NCBI RefSeq assembly: GCF_002797895.1
Contig: NZ_PGES01000001.1
Span: 4,898,001-4,962,000 of the forward strand
DNA from: Janthinobacterium sp. 67
GTDB lineage: Bacteria > Pseudomonadota > Gammaproteobacteria > Burkholderiales > Burkholderiaceae_D
Direction: 5' to 3'
Length of the DNA: 64,000 nt
The notes under the pieces were generated by a model that saw only the letters and a program-made list of their open reading frames with translations, made no database searches and had not been told where the DNA came from. The stretch's first letter is position 1, and the number at the start of each line of letters is the position of its first letter. Position numbers and translations under genes: made by a program. This document shows, piece by piece, positions 53,314-62,384 of the stretch.

Positions 53314-53756
53314 TCGCGCTGCTGCAGCGCGTCACGCAAGCCAAGGTGGATGTCGCCGGCGCCACCATCGGCGCCATCGACGCCGGGCTGATGGTGCTCG
53401 TGTGCGCCGAGCGGGGCGATACGGAGAAGGAAGCGGACGCCCTGCTGGCCAAGCTGCTCGGCTACCGCGTGTTTGCCGACGAGGCGGGCAAGATGAACCG
53501 CAGCGTGACGGACGTGGCCGGCGGCTTGCTGCTGGTGCCCCAGTTTACGCTGGCGGCCGACACCAAGTCCGGCACGCGCCCGTCGTTTACGCCGGCGGCC
53601 GCGCCGCAGGACGGCTTGCGCCTGTTCACGCATTTCGTGGACCAGGCGCGCAGCCGCCATGCGACCGTGCAAACGGGGCGGTTCGGCGCCGACATGCAGG
53701 TGTCGCTGACGAACGACGGCCCCGTCACGTTCTGGCTGCAAGTGAATGCCAAATAA
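53310..53756 (+). CDS. dtd: D-aminoacyl-tRNA deacylase
   Basis: Hydrolyses D-aminoacyl-tRNA, notably D-Tyr-tRNA, and so proofreads mischarging. The 148-residue protein has [17 protein letters not shown] with the conserved SGTRP loop, and the C-terminal NDGPVTFWL with the GP motif. Overlap of its ATG with the tyrS stop links it in function with the synthetase that makes the error. Confidence 0.95.
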   Translation: MIALLQRVTQAKVDVAGATIGAIDAGLMVLVCAERGDTEKEADALLAKLLGYRVFADEAGKMNRSVTDVAGGLLLVPQFTLAADTKSGTRPSFTPAAAPQDGLRLFTHFVDQARSRHATVQTGRFGADMQVSLTNDGPVTFWLQVNAK

Positions 53757-53789
53757 GCGCAAAGCCATAACTATAAAGAGGAGCAAGCG

Positions 53790-54422
53790 ATGAAATTGTG
53801 GAGCGAGACGTTTCGTGATGGCGGCCTGATGCCGGCCGACTATGCTTTTGCCGCGATCGATCCGGCCAGCCGCGTGCGCCTCGCCGGCAACCGCAATCCC
53901 CATCTGGCCTGGGACGATGTGCCCAACGGCACCGAGTCGCTGGCCCTGTTCTGCATCGACCCCGATGCGCCGCAGGACGCCAGCCTGGCCAACCGCGATG
54001 ACCAGGCCCTGCCGCTGACGGCGCTGCGCGGCGACTTTTATCACTGGAGCTTGCTCGACGTGCCGCCGGCCATGCGGGTTATTGCTGCTGGGGAATTTTC
54101 CAGTGGCATCACGCCGCGTGGCAAGGCGGCCGCTCCCGGGCTGCGCCAGGGCATCAACGACTACACGGGCTGGTTTGCCGGCGATGCCGCCATGGCTGGC
54201 GATTATTACGGTTATGATGGCCCGTGCCCGCCATGGAATGACGAGCGCATCCACCACTATATTTTCCGCCTGTACGCGCTCGACGTGCCGCAGCTGGCTT
54301 TGCCCGGGCGTTTCACGGGGCAGCAAGCCCATGCCGCCCTGTACGGCCACATCCTCGACGAAGCCCAGCTCGTCGTCGCCTACTCGCTCAACCCCGAGTT
54401 GGCACTTACCCTGAAGAAATAA
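53790..54422 (+). CDS. YbhB/YbcL family Raf kinase inhibitor-like protein (PEBP fold)
   Basis: A 210-residue cytoplasmic protein of the phosphatidylethanolamine-binding protein family. Motifs: CIDPDAP near residue 50, YGYDGPCPPWND near 150 and HHYIFRLYALD near 165, which line the anion-binding pocket. Function in bacteria is unclear. An AGAGGAG ribosome-binding site precedes ATG 53790. It lies 33 bases after dtd and is followed after three bases by the histidine phosphatase gene, so all are probably one operon. Confidence 0.87.
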   Translation: MKLWSETFRDGGLMPADYAFAAIDPASRVRLAGNRNPHLAWDDVPNGTESLALFCIDPDAPQDASLANRDDQALPLTALRGDFYHWSLLDVPPAMRVIAAGEFSSGITPRGKAAAPGLRQGINDYTGWFAGDAAMAGDYYGYDGPCPPWNDERIHHYIFRLYALDVPQLALPGRFTGQQAHAALYGHILDEAQLVVAYSLNPELALTLKK

Positions 54423-54425
54423 AGC

Positions 54426-55070
54426 ATGAGCACCACGATTTTATTGATACGCCATGGCGAGACGGCCTGGAATGCGGGCCGCCGCCTGCAGGGCCATATC
54501 GACATCGCCTTGAACGAGGCGGGCCTGGCGCAAGCGGCCGCGCTGGGACAGGCGCTGGCGGACGAACCGCTGGCCGCCATCATCGCCAGCGACCTGCGGC
54601 GCGCGCAGCAGACGGCGCAAGCCGTTGCCGATGTGAAAGATGTATCCGTGCAAACGGACCCCTTGCTGCGCGAGCGCTGCTATGGCGCCTTTGAAGGCTT
54701 GCTGTATGCGGACATCGCCGCGCGCTATCCGCATGAGTATGCGCAATGGCAATCGCGCCAGATCGACGCCGTGATGCCGTCGGGCGAGCGCCAGGCCGAA
54801 AGTTTCCGCCAGTTCTATGCGCGCGCGAACGATGCCATCGTCCGCTGGGCCGAACAATATGACGGCCAGACCATCGCCATCGTGGCGCACGGCGGCGTGC
54901 TCGAGTGCGCTTACCGCGAGGCGGTCGGCATGACGCTCGACAGCCCGCGCGACTTCCAGGTCAAGAATGCCAGCGTCAACCGGTTTTCGTACGCGGACGG
55001 CAAGCTGCATTTAGTGCACTGGGGAAATATCGAGCACCTGAGCGCACCCGCGATGGACGAGCTGGGCTAA
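54426..55070 (+). CDS. Histidine phosphatase family protein (phosphoglycerate mutase-like)
   Basis: A 214-residue member of the histidine phosphatase superfamily with the catalytic RHG motif in LIRHGETAWN (His9), the second histidine in IVAHGGVLE near 155 and the conserved ERCYGAFEG. It could be a cofactor-dependent phosphoglycerate mutase, an alpha-ribazole phosphatase or a broad phosphatase. The LIRHGET...LQGH...ERxxG pattern is close to the GpmB/CobC group. Its start follows the PEBP gene by three bases. Confidence 0.85.
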   Translation: MSTTILLIRHGETAWNAGRRLQGHIDIALNEAGLAQAAALGQALADEPLAAIIASDLRRAQQTAQAVADVKDVSVQTDPLLRERCYGAFEGLLYADIAARYPHEYAQWQSRQIDAVMPSGERQAESFRQFYARANDAIVRWAEQYDGQTIAIVAHGGVLECAYREAVGMTLDSPRDFQVKNASVNRFSYADGKLHLVHWGNIEHLSAPAMDELG

Positions 55071-55177
55071 GCGACCCCATCCTCACTCTGACGCACTGAG
55101 CTAAAAAAATAGTGCTTATTAAATAGGCAGGTAATCGGTTAAAATAGCAGGTTCCTCCGTCCATTCCAGGTTCCTCA

Positions 55178-56218
55178 GTGCAAATCGGCCCTCACATTCT
55201 GCGCAATAACGTTTTCGTCGCTCCCATGGCGGGTGTGACGGATCGGCCTTTCCGCCAGTTGTGCAAGCAGTTGGGTGCCGGCTATGCCGTGTCGGAGATG
55301 GCGGCGTCGAATCCGCGTCTGTGGGCGACGGAAAAAAGCGCGCGCCGCACTGACCACGAAGGCGAAATGGAGCCGAAAGCCGTGCAGATCGCCGGCGCCG
55401 ATCCGCAAGACCTGGCCGATTGTGCCAAGTTCAACGTGGACCGGGGCGCGCAGATCATCGACATCAACATGGGTTGCCCCGTGAAAAAGGTGTGCAACAG
55501 CTGGTGCGGTTCGGCCCTGTTGCAAAACGAAAGCCTGGTCGAAAAGATCTTGCACGCCGTCGTCAACGCCGTCGACGTGCCCGTCACCCTGAAATTTCGC
55601 ACGGGCTGGAACCGTGAAAACAAGAATGCCCTGAAAATCGCCCGTATCGCCGAGCAAGCCGGCATCCAGATGCTGACCTTGCATGGCCGCACGCGTGCCG
55701 ATGGCTACAAGGGCGATGCCGAATATGAAACCATTGCTGCGGTGAAAGCATCGGTGGGCATCCCCGTGGTGGCCAATGGCGACATTACCAGCCCGGAAAA
55801 GGCCCGTTTTGTACTCGATCAAACGGGCGCCGATGCCGTCATGATCGGCCGCGCGGCACAGGGCCGGCCGTGGATTTGCCGTGAAATCGACCATTTTTTG
55901 CGCACTGGTACTTTATTGCCGGCGCCGTACGTGGATGAAGTGCGGACCTTGATGGATGAGCATTTGCGCGCCCATTACGCGTTTTACGGCGAATTCCTCG
56001 GCGTGCGCACGGCGCGCAAGCACATCGGCTGGTATGTGAAAGACCTGGAAGGCGGCGAAGCGTTCCGCCAGCAAATGAACTTGCTGGAGTCGACGGACGC
56101 GCAATTGCTGGCCGTCGATCAATTTTTTGAGTCGCAATGGAAATTTGGCGAACGGTTACAATACCGCCTCTCCGAATCCAGTGAAAGTGGCCTGGTAGAA
56201 GCGGCCACGGCAGCATGA
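55178..56218 (+). CDS. dusB: tRNA-dihydrouridine synthase DusB
   Basis: FMN-dependent reduction of uridines in the tRNA D-loop. The 346-residue protein shows VAPMAGVTDRPFR near 13-25, the catalytic-cysteine segment GCPVKKVCNSWCGSALL near 97-113, and the FMN-phosphate loop with VVANGDI and MIGRAAQGRPW. The start is a GTG at 55178, with a TAAAAT -10-like hexamer at 55140-55145. It heads the dusB-fis pair, as in E. coli. Confidence 0.95.
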   Translation: MQIGPHILRNNVFVAPMAGVTDRPFRQLCKQLGAGYAVSEMAASNPRLWATEKSARRTDHEGEMEPKAVQIAGADPQDLADCAKFNVDRGAQIIDINMGCPVKKVCNSWCGSALLQNESLVEKILHAVVNAVDVPVTLKFRTGWNRENKNALKIARIAEQAGIQMLTLHGRTRADGYKGDAEYETIAAVKASVGIPVVANGDITSPEKARFVLDQTGADAVMIGRAAQGRPWICREIDHFLRTGTLLPAPYVDEVRTLMDEHLRAHYAFYGEFLGVRTARKHIGWYVKDLEGGEAFRQQMNLLESTDAQLLAVDQFFESQWKFGERLQYRLSESSESGLVEAATAA

Positions 56219-56385
56219 GCAGATAGCAGCAAGCAGGGTAGTCAGTGATCAGCAGTACAAGGGCGAGCGCCTATACAGAGCGTCATGCAATATTAATTAC
56301 AACACCGAGGCAAGAGGGCAGCACGCGGACCGCATGAGCGACGCGGCACCGGATGGCCAGGTGTTCAGCCGGTTGAAGCATACAA

Positions 56386-56619
56386 ATGAGCAAAGAAAGC
56401 ATTCAGGAAGTCGTACAGAAAAGTCTAGAAGATTACTTCAATGACCTGGGCGAACAGCAAGCATCGAATATTTACGACATGGTCGTGCTGACCGTGGAAA
56501 AGCCCATCCTGGAAGTCGTGATGACACGCGCCGATGGCAACCAGTCGCATGCCGCGCAGATGCTGGGCATCAACCGCAATACCTTGCGCAAGAAATTGCA
56601 GGAGCACGGTTTGCTGTAA
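56386..56619 (+). CDS. fis: Fis family nucleoid-associated regulator
   Basis: A 77-residue DNA-bending protein. The C-terminal helix-turn-helix [21 protein letters not shown] is typical; the N-terminal beta-arm region is shorter than in E. coli Fis (98 residues), as usual in beta-proteobacteria. It follows dusB after 168 bases, the order also seen in E. coli. It probably modulates rRNA and growth-phase gene expression. Confidence 0.93.
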   Translation: MSKESIQEVVQKSLEDYFNDLGEQQASNIYDMVVLTVEKPILEVVMTRADGNQSHAAQMLGINRNTLRKKLQEHGLL

Positions 56620-56710
56620 TGCCGGCATGCAAGTGACGCCAAGATTTGAATCCGCCGCAGCCTCAGCCCTGCGCCATTCGCCAAGAACACTTAACCACCT
56701 AGCCACAGCC

Positions 56711-58297
56711 ATGATCAAACAAGCTCTCCTCTCCGTTTCCGACAAGACCGGCGTTCTCGAATTCGCCCGCGCCCTGTCCGCCCTCGGCGTCAACCTCCTG
56801 TCCACCGGCGGCACCGCCAAATTGCTGGCAGACAACGGTGTTCCTGTCACGGAAGTTGCCGATTACACGGGTTTCCCGGAGATGCTCGATGGCCGTGTGA
56901 AAACCCTGCACCCGAAAGTGCACGGCGGTATCCTGGCGCGCCGCGATTTCCCTGAGCACATGTCGAAACTGGTCGAGCACGACATGCCGACCATCGACAT
57001 GGTGGTGGTCAACCTGTACCCGTTCCAGGGCACGGTCGCCAAGGCCGATTGCACACTGGAAGACGCGATCGAAAACATCGATATCGGCGGCCCGACCATG
57101 CTGCGTTCGGCGGCCAAGAACCACAAGGACGTGGTCGTCATCTGCGATCCGACCGACTACGACGCGGTGCTGGCGGAAATGCGCTCGGCCGACGGTAAGG
57201 CAGGCGACGTCAGCTACGACACCAAATTCATGCTGGCGAAAAAAGTCTTTGCGCACACGGCGCAATACGATGGCGCCATCACCAACTACCTGACCAGCCT
57301 GGGCCCGACGAAAGTGCACGCCGAGCGCGGCGCCTATCCGCAAATCCTGAACGTGGCCTTTGAAAAAGTGCAAGACATGCGCTACGGTGAAAACCCGCAC
57401 CAGAGCGCCGCTTTCTACCGCGACCTCGTCACCACCGATGGCGCGCTGGCCAACTATCGCCAGCTGCAAGGCAAGGAATTGTCGTACAACAACATCGCCG
57501 ACGCTGATGCGGCCTGGGAATGCGTGAAGAGCATGGGCGGCTTCGAACAAAGCGCCGCTTGCGTCATCGTCAAGCACGCGAACCCCTGCGGCGTAGCCCT
57601 GGGCAAGAATGCGGCGGAAGCGTATGCGCGCGCCCTGCAGACGGACCCGACCTCGGCGTTCGGTGGCATCATCGCCTTCAACACGGAACTCGACGGCGCC
57701 ACCGCCGGCGAAATCGCCAAGCTGTTCGTCGAAGTGCTGATCGCCCCGTCGTTCTCGGCCGAAGCGAAACAGATTCTGTCGAGCAAGCAAAACGTGCGCA
57801 TGCTGGAAATCCCGCTGGGCGCGGGCGTCAACGCCATGGACTTCAAGCGCGTCGGTGGCGGCTTGCTGGTGCAATCGCCGGATGCGAAGAACGTCGGTAT
57901 CGGCGACTTGCGCGTGGTCAGCAAGCTGCAGCCAACGCCGCAGCAGCTGGCCGACCTGATGTTCGCCTGGAAAGTGGCGAAATTCGTCAAGTCGAACGCC
58001 ATCGTCTTCTGCGGCAATAACATGACCCTGGGCGTGGGCGCTGGCCAGATGAGCCGTATCGACTCGGCCCGCATCGCTTCGATCAAGGCGCAAAACGCGG
58101 GCCTGTCGCTGACCGGTTCGGTGGTGGCGTCGGACGCCTTCTTCCCGTTCCGCGACGGCCTCGACGTCGTCGTCGACGCGGGCGCGACCTGCGTCATCCA
58201 CCCGGGCGGCTCCATGCGCGACCAGGAAGTGATCGATGCGGCGGACGAGCGCGGCGTCGTGATGCTGTACACGGGCACGCGTCACTTCCGTCATTAA
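56711..58297 (+). CDS. purH: Bifunctional AICAR formyltransferase/IMP cyclohydrolase
   Basis: Last two steps of purine synthesis. The 528-residue protein has an N-terminal MGS-like IMP cyclohydrolase domain (about 1-145, with SVSDKTG and the [13 protein letters not shown] loop) and a C-terminal AICAR transformylase domain (with KHANPCG and the catalytic lysine-histidine pair). ATG 56711 is chosen; a longer in-frame opening overlaps fis and lacks features. It sits between fis and the ruv genes, a conserved order in Burkholderiales. Confidence 0.96.
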   Translation: MIKQALLSVSDKTGVLEFARALSALGVNLLSTGGTAKLLADNGVPVTEVADYTGFPEMLDGRVKTLHPKVHGGILARRDFPEHMSKLVEHDMPTIDMVVVNLYPFQGTVAKADCTLEDAIENIDIGGPTMLRSAAKNHKDVVVICDPTDYDAVLAEMRSADGKAGDVSYDTKFMLAKKVFAHTAQYDGAITNYLTSLGPTKVHAERGAYPQILNVAFEKVQDMRYGENPHQSAAFYRDLVTTDGALANYRQLQGKELSYNNIADADAAWECVKSMGGFEQSAACVIVKHANPCGVALGKNAAEAYARALQTDPTSAFGGIIAFNTELDGATAGEIAKLFVEVLIAPSFSAEAKQILSSKQNVRMLEIPLGAGVNAMDFKRVGGGLLVQSPDAKNVGIGDLRVVSKLQPTPQQLADLMFAWKVAKFVKSNAIVFCGNNMTLGVGAGQMSRIDSARIASIKAQNAGLSLTGSVVASDAFFPFRDGLDVVVDAGATCVIHPGGSMRDQEVIDAADERGVVMLYTGTRHFRH

Positions 58298-58311
58298 TAT
58301 CGATGGAGAAA

Positions 58312-58404
58312 GTAGGTCGGATTAGCGGGGCCGCAGGCCGCGCGTAATCCGACAGGCGCGGTTGGCGACGCAGTCGGATTACGCGTACCGCTAATCCGAC
58401 CTAC
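58312..58404. repeat. Nested palindromic repeat, copy C
   Basis: A 93-base relative of copies A and B: GTAGGTCGGATTAGCG at the left end, its complement at 58389-58404, and an inner pair CGCGTAATCCGAC/GTCGGATTACGCG. The centre is different (GGCGCGGTTGGCGACG). It lies between purH and ruvC, 15 bases after the purH stop, and does not supply a stop codon. Confidence 0.85.
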
Positions 58405-58426
58405 AGCTACTCCAAAAAGTACTCAG

Positions 58427-58459
58427 CGGCAGGCACCGGTTATTCACCGGTGCCTGCCG
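58427..58459 (+). terminator. Strong hairpin between purH and ruvC
   Basis: CGGCAGGCACCGGT and ACCGGTGCCTGCCG form a perfect 14-base stem around a five-base TATTC loop. It is followed by GTATTCATTATA, not a real T tract, so termination may be incomplete or it may insulate ruvC. Confidence 0.55.
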
Positions 58460-58480
58460 TATTCATTATAGAATCTGGCG

Positions 58481-59020
58481 ATGATTATTCTTGGCATCGA
58501 TCCTGGCTTGCGCACCACCGGCTTTGGGGTCATTGAAAAACACGGCAACAAGCTGCGCTATATCGCGTCGGGGACCGTCAAGACGGGTTCCGAAGGGGAA
58601 TTGCCGCCGCGCCTGAAGGTCATCCTGCAGGGTGTGGGCGAGATCGTCGGCACCTACCAGCCCGATTGCGCGGCCATCGAAAAAGTGTTTGTCAACGTCA
58701 ATCCCCAATCGACCTTGCTGCTGGGCCAGGCGCGCGGCGCGGCCATTTGCGCGCTCGTGCATGCCGATTTGTCGGTGGCCGAATACACGGCGCTGCAAGT
58801 GAAACAGGCCGTCACGGGCCATGGCAAGGCGGCCAAGGAGCAGGTGCAGGAAATGGTGTCGCGGCTGCTGTCCCTGCCCGGCTTGCCCGGCACGGATGCG
58901 GCCGATGCCCTGGGCGTGGCCATTTGTCACGCCAACAGCATCGATGCGCTGGCCATGATAGGCGCGCTGGCGCCGCAACTGCAGGGCTTGCGCATGAAGC
59001 GCGGCCGTTTAGTTGGATAA
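58481..59020 (+). CDS. ruvC: Holliday junction endodeoxyribonuclease RuvC
   Basis: Cuts Holliday junctions as a dimer. The 179-residue protein has the RNase H-like acidic residues: Asp7 in [10 protein letters not shown], Glu near 67 in AAIEKVF, and Asp in [12 protein letters not shown] near 140. It is the first of ruvC-ruvA-ruvB. A CATTATAGAAT stretch just upstream may serve as a -10 region. Confidence 0.96.
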   Translation: MIILGIDPGLRTTGFGVIEKHGNKLRYIASGTVKTGSEGELPPRLKVILQGVGEIVGTYQPDCAAIEKVFVNVNPQSTLLLGQARGAAICALVHADLSVAEYTALQVKQAVTGHGKAAKEQVQEMVSRLLSLPGLPGTDAADALGVAICHANSIDALAMIGALAPQLQGLRMKRGRLVG

Positions 59021-59051
59021 TCACCCTGAAATTTAACATTAGGAACACGCG

Positions 59052-59630
59052 ATGATAGGCCGTCTCTCCGGTATTCTGCTTGAAAAGAATCCGCCACAAT
59101 TGCTGGTCGATTGCCAGGGCGTCGGCTATGAAGTCGACGTGCCGATGAGCACTTTTTACAACTTGCCCCACGTGGGCGAAAAAGTCGTGCTGTTCACGCA
59201 CCAGGCCATCCGCGAAGATGCGCATTTGCTGTTTGGCTTCGGCAATGCGGCCGAGCGGGCCGTGTTCCGCCAGCTGATCAAGATCACGGGCGTGGGTGCG
59301 CGCATGGCGCTGTCGATTCTTTCCGGCATGACGATTGCCGACCTGGCGCAGGCCATCACCCTGCAGGATTCCGGCCGTTTGGTGAAAGTGCCGGGCATCG
59401 GCAAGAAGACGGCCGAGCGCCTGTTGCTGGAATTGAAGGGCAAGCTGGGAGCCGATATCGGCGCCGGCGGCGCGCATGCGGCGCCCGACGCGCAATCGGA
59501 CATCCTCAACGCCCTCGTTGCGCTCGGTTATTCGGACAAGGAAGCGCTGGCCGCCGTGAAGAACGTGCCGGCTGGCACCGGTGTGTCGGACGGCATCAAA
59601 CTGGCGCTGAAAGCGCTGTCGAAAGGCTGA
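59052..59630 (+). CDS. ruvA: Holliday junction branch migration protein RuvA
   Basis: Tetrameric junction-binding subunit. The 192-residue protein has an N-terminal OB fold, helix-hairpin-helix motifs ([13 protein letters not shown] and [13 protein letters not shown]) and a small C-terminal domain that contacts RuvB. It lies 31 bases after ruvC and six before ruvB. Confidence 0.96.
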   Translation: MIGRLSGILLEKNPPQLLVDCQGVGYEVDVPMSTFYNLPHVGEKVVLFTHQAIREDAHLLFGFGNAAERAVFRQLIKITGVGARMALSILSGMTIADLAQAITLQDSGRLVKVPGIGKKTAERLLLELKGKLGADIGAGGAHAAPDAQSDILNALVALGYSDKEALAAVKNVPAGTGVSDGIKLALKALSKG

Positions 59631-59636
59631 TAGGGC

Positions 59637-60692
59637 ATGAGCATCCAGACCGACAGCTTCACGGAACAGCGCATCATCGACGCGGCGCCCATCTCGCACA
59701 ACGAAGAGGCCATCGAGCGGGCCTTGCGCCCCAAGCAGTTAGATGAGTACGTGGGGCAGGAAAAGATCCGCGACCAGCTCGAGATTTTCATCACGGCCGC
59801 GCGCCAGCGCAAGGAAGCGCTCGACCACACTTTGCTGTTCGGCCCGCCTGGCCTGGGCAAGACGACCCTGGCGCACATCATCGCGCGCGAAATGGGCGTC
59901 AATTTGCGCCAGACTTCCGGCCCCGTGCTCGAGCGTCCGGGCGACCTGGCGGCGATCCTGACGAACCTGGAAGCGAACGACGTGCTGTTCATCGATGAAA
60001 TCCACCGGCTGTCGCCGGTCGTCGAGGAAATTTTATATCCGGCGCTTGAGGATTATCAGATCGATATCATGATCGGCGAAGGCCCGGCGGCCCGTTCCGT
60101 GAAGCTCGATCTGCAACCGTTTACCCTGGTCGGCGCCACCACGCGCGCCGGCATGCTGACCAATCCGCTGCGCGACCGCTTCGGCATCGTCGCGCGCCTC
60201 GAGTTTTATAACACGGGCGAATTGACGAAGATCGTCAGCCGCAGCGCCGCCTTGCTGAAAGCGCCCATCGACCCGGAAGGCGCGCGCGAGATCGCCCAGC
60301 GCGCCCGTGGCACGCCCCGCATCGCCAACCGTCTGCTGCGCCGCGTGCGCGATTTCGCGGAAGTCAAAAGCAATGGCGAAATCACCAAGGTGGTGGCCGA
60401 CCGGGCGCTGGCCATGCTCGATGTCGATTCCGTCGGCTTCGACGTGATGGACCGTAAATTGCTCGAAGCCGTGCTGTTCAAGTTCGGCGGCGGCCCCGTC
60501 GGCATCGGCAACCTGGCGGCCGCCATCGGCGAAGCGGCCGACACCATCGAAGACGTGCTGGAGCCGTATCTGATCCAGCAAGGCTTCTTGCAGCGCACGC
60601 CGCGTGGCCGTGTCGCCACGCCGGCAGCCTATTTGCACTTCGGCGTCAGCGCGCCGCGCATGGGCCCGGGCGGCGAAGCGTGGGAACTGTGA
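59637..60692 (+). CDS. ruvB: Holliday junction branch migration ATPase RuvB
   Basis: AAA+ motor of branch migration. The 351-residue protein has Walker [10 protein letters not shown] at 69-77, Walker [10 protein letters not shown] near 120, sensor residues GATTRAG and a C-terminal winged-helix domain that contacts DNA ([14 protein letters not shown]). The stop overlaps or abuts potential starts of the following yaiI gene. Confidence 0.97.
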   Translation: MSIQTDSFTEQRIIDAAPISHNEEAIERALRPKQLDEYVGQEKIRDQLEIFITAARQRKEALDHTLLFGPPGLGKTTLAHIIAREMGVNLRQTSGPVLERPGDLAAILTNLEANDVLFIDEIHRLSPVVEEILYPALEDYQIDIMIGEGPAARSVKLDLQPFTLVGATTRAGMLTNPLRDRFGIVARLEFYNTGELTKIVSRSAALLKAPIDPEGAREIAQRARGTPRIANRLLRRVRDFAEVKSNGEITKVVADRALAMLDVDSVGFDVMDRKLLEAVLFKFGGGPVGIGNLAAAIGEAADTIEDVLEPYLIQQGFLQRTPRGRVATPAAYLHFGVSAPRMGPGGEAWEL

Positions 60693-60715
60693 TGGCGCAA
60701 GAAGGTATGCCAGGC

Positions 60716-61192
60716 ATGCAGATCTGGATCGACGCCGATGCCTGTCCCGTCGTCATCAAGGAAATTTTGTACCGCGTGGCCGACCGCCTGGAGTTGCCGC
60801 TCACCCTGGTCGCCAACCAGGGCTTGCGCGTGCCGCCGTCGCGTTTCATCCGTACCGTGCAAGTGCCGTCCGGCGCCGACGTGGCCGACCAGGAAATCGT
60901 GCGGTTGCTCAATCCCGGCGACCTCGTCATCACGGGCGACATCCCGCTGGCCGCCGACGTGCTGGCCAAGGGCGGTTATGCGCTCAATCCGCGCGGCGAG
61001 TTTTACACGAAGGACAATATCGCCCAGCAACTGACGATGCGCGCCTTCATGGAAGAGCTGCGCAGCGGCGGCGTCGACACGGGCGGCCCGGCCGCCTTCA
61101 ACCAGTCGGACCGGCAACAGTTCGCCAATAGCCTGGACCGGCATTTGAGCAAGCATCACCGCAAGCCGGCGGCGGTAGTGCGGCAGACGTAA
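60716..61192 (+). CDS. YaiI/YqxD family protein (DUF188)
   Basis: A 158-residue protein of the YaiI/YqxD (UPF0178) family, beginning [16 protein letters not shown] with the acidic IDADACP motif that marks a PIN/NYN-like nuclease fold. Nuclease activity is only suspected. I chose ATG 60716, which matches the family start; in-frame ATGs at 60692 and 60707 would add eight or three residues. It is probably cotranscribed with ruvB. A terminator overlaps its stop codon. Confidence 0.87.
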   Translation: MQIWIDADACPVVIKEILYRVADRLELPLTLVANQGLRVPPSRFIRTVQVPSGADVADQEIVRLLNPGDLVITGDIPLAADVLAKGGYALNPRGEFYTKDNIAQQLTMRAFMEELRSGGVDTGGPAAFNQSDRQQFANSLDRHLSKHHRKPAAVVRQT

Positions 61193-61218
61193 AAAAACCG
61201 GCGCAAGCCGGTTTTTTT
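61192..61218. terminator. Bidirectional rho-independent terminator
   Basis: AAAAAAACCGGC and GCCGGTTTTTTT pair around a four-base loop. The tracts on both sides allow termination of yaiI (plus) and of the OmpA-family gene (minus). Confidence 0.9.
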
Positions 61219-61231
61219 GTGCGCATAAAGC

Positions 61232-62377
61232 TTAACGCATGACTTTTTTCGTGCCCACCACTTCCACCGTTACGCGGCGGTTCTTGGCGCGCCCGGCGGC
61301 ACTCGTGTTGTCGGCCACCGGCTGCGTTTCTCCCTTGCCTTCCGTATAGACGCGGTTCGTTTCCACGCCTTGCGCCACCAGGTAAGCCTTGACGGCTTCG
61401 GCGCGGCGCAAGGAGAGCTTCTGGTTGTAGGCGTCAGGGCCGACGGCATCCGTATGGCCGACCGTGACGATGACTTCCAGATCCATGCCTGTCAATTGAC
61501 CGAGCAGCTGGTCCAGCGCCGCCTTGCCTTGTGGCTTGAGCGCCGATTGATCGAAATCAAACAGCGCTTCGGAAGCAAACGACACTTTTTCCGACACGGG
61601 TGCCGGTGCCGGCTTGGCCTCGATCAGCGGTGGCGCCACCGTGACGACGGGCGCCGCTTCTGGCGCCGGCTGGTAGGCGGGCGTGGCGCTGGCCGGGCGG
61701 CCCAGTTTGTACACGAGGCTGACGGAATACAGGTCCGCATCGCCACGGTTGCCGACGGCGTCGTTCAGGCGATAACGCTCGACTTCGCCACGCAGGGCCA
61801 GCGCTTCGCTGAACTTGTATTCCAGGCCCAGGCCCAGCTTGGCGTTGAGCTTGCGCTCGCTGGCATGGGTATTGGCCGAGCCCAGCAGGCGATTGCCGCT
61901 GAATTCCGTGTTGGTCTTGGTGTAGTGCATGCCGACGCGGCCCAGCAAGGACAGGCGCTGCGACAGCGGCAGCTGGCCCAGCAAGTCCAGGTTCACGCCG
62001 CGAAAGGCCGCTTGCCCGTTCAGCACGCCGTTGCCGCTGGTGGTCGACTTGAAATCGAACTTGCCCAGGTCAAAGTAGCCTGCTTCCACGGCGAAATACT
62101 GGTTCAGCTGGCGGCCGGCAAACAGTTTATAGCCGGTGTCGCGCTGGTCCTTGCTGAAGCCGGTAACGGTTTCGCCGTTGGCGGCCAGGCTGGCGCGCAG
62201 GCGCGGCTCGTCGATGGTGGCGCGCGACTGGCCCACGCCCGCGCCGATGTACCAGGCGCTGTTGGCCCAGTCCGGATTGATGAAGGTATTGTCCTGCGCC
62301 TGCGCCGATTGCGCCGCCAGCAAGGCGCCGGTCATGACGCCCAGGGCGCCCAGTGTGTGTGCGATAGTCATGGTCAT
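61232..62377 (-). CDS. OmpA family outer membrane protein
   Basis: A 381-residue porin-like protein: signal peptide (cleaved after AQA near residue 28), an eight-stranded beta-barrel region (about 40-232, with WYIGAGVGQS at the start), a Pro/Ala-rich linker (about 235-260), and a C-terminal OmpA peptidoglycan-binding domain (ALFDFDQSALKPQGK; TVGHTDAVGPDAYNQKLSLR; about 265-375). It resembles OprF/OmpA-type structural proteins. It lies only seven bases after the multi-Ig ice-binding-type gene, so the two seem cotranscribed. Confidence 0.9.
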   Translation of the reverse strand: MTMTIAHTLGALGVMTGALLAAQSAQAQDNTFINPDWANSAWYIGAGVGQSRATIDEPRLRASLAANGETVTGFSKDQRDTGYKLFAGRQLNQYFAVEAGYFDLGKFDFKSTTSGNGVLNGQAAFRGVNLDLLGQLPLSQRLSLLGRVGMHYTKTNTEFSGNRLLGSANTHASERKLNAKLGLGLEYKFSEALALRGEVERYRLNDAVGNRGDADLYSVSLVYKLGRPASATPAYQPAPEAAPVVTVAPPLIEAKPAPAPVSEKVSFASEALFDFDQSALKPQGKAALDQLLGQLTGMDLEVIVTVGHTDAVGPDAYNQKLSLRRAEAVKAYLVAQGVETNRVYTEGKGETQPVADNTSAAGRAKNRRVTVEVVGTKKVMR

Positions 62378-62384
62378 GTCCCGG

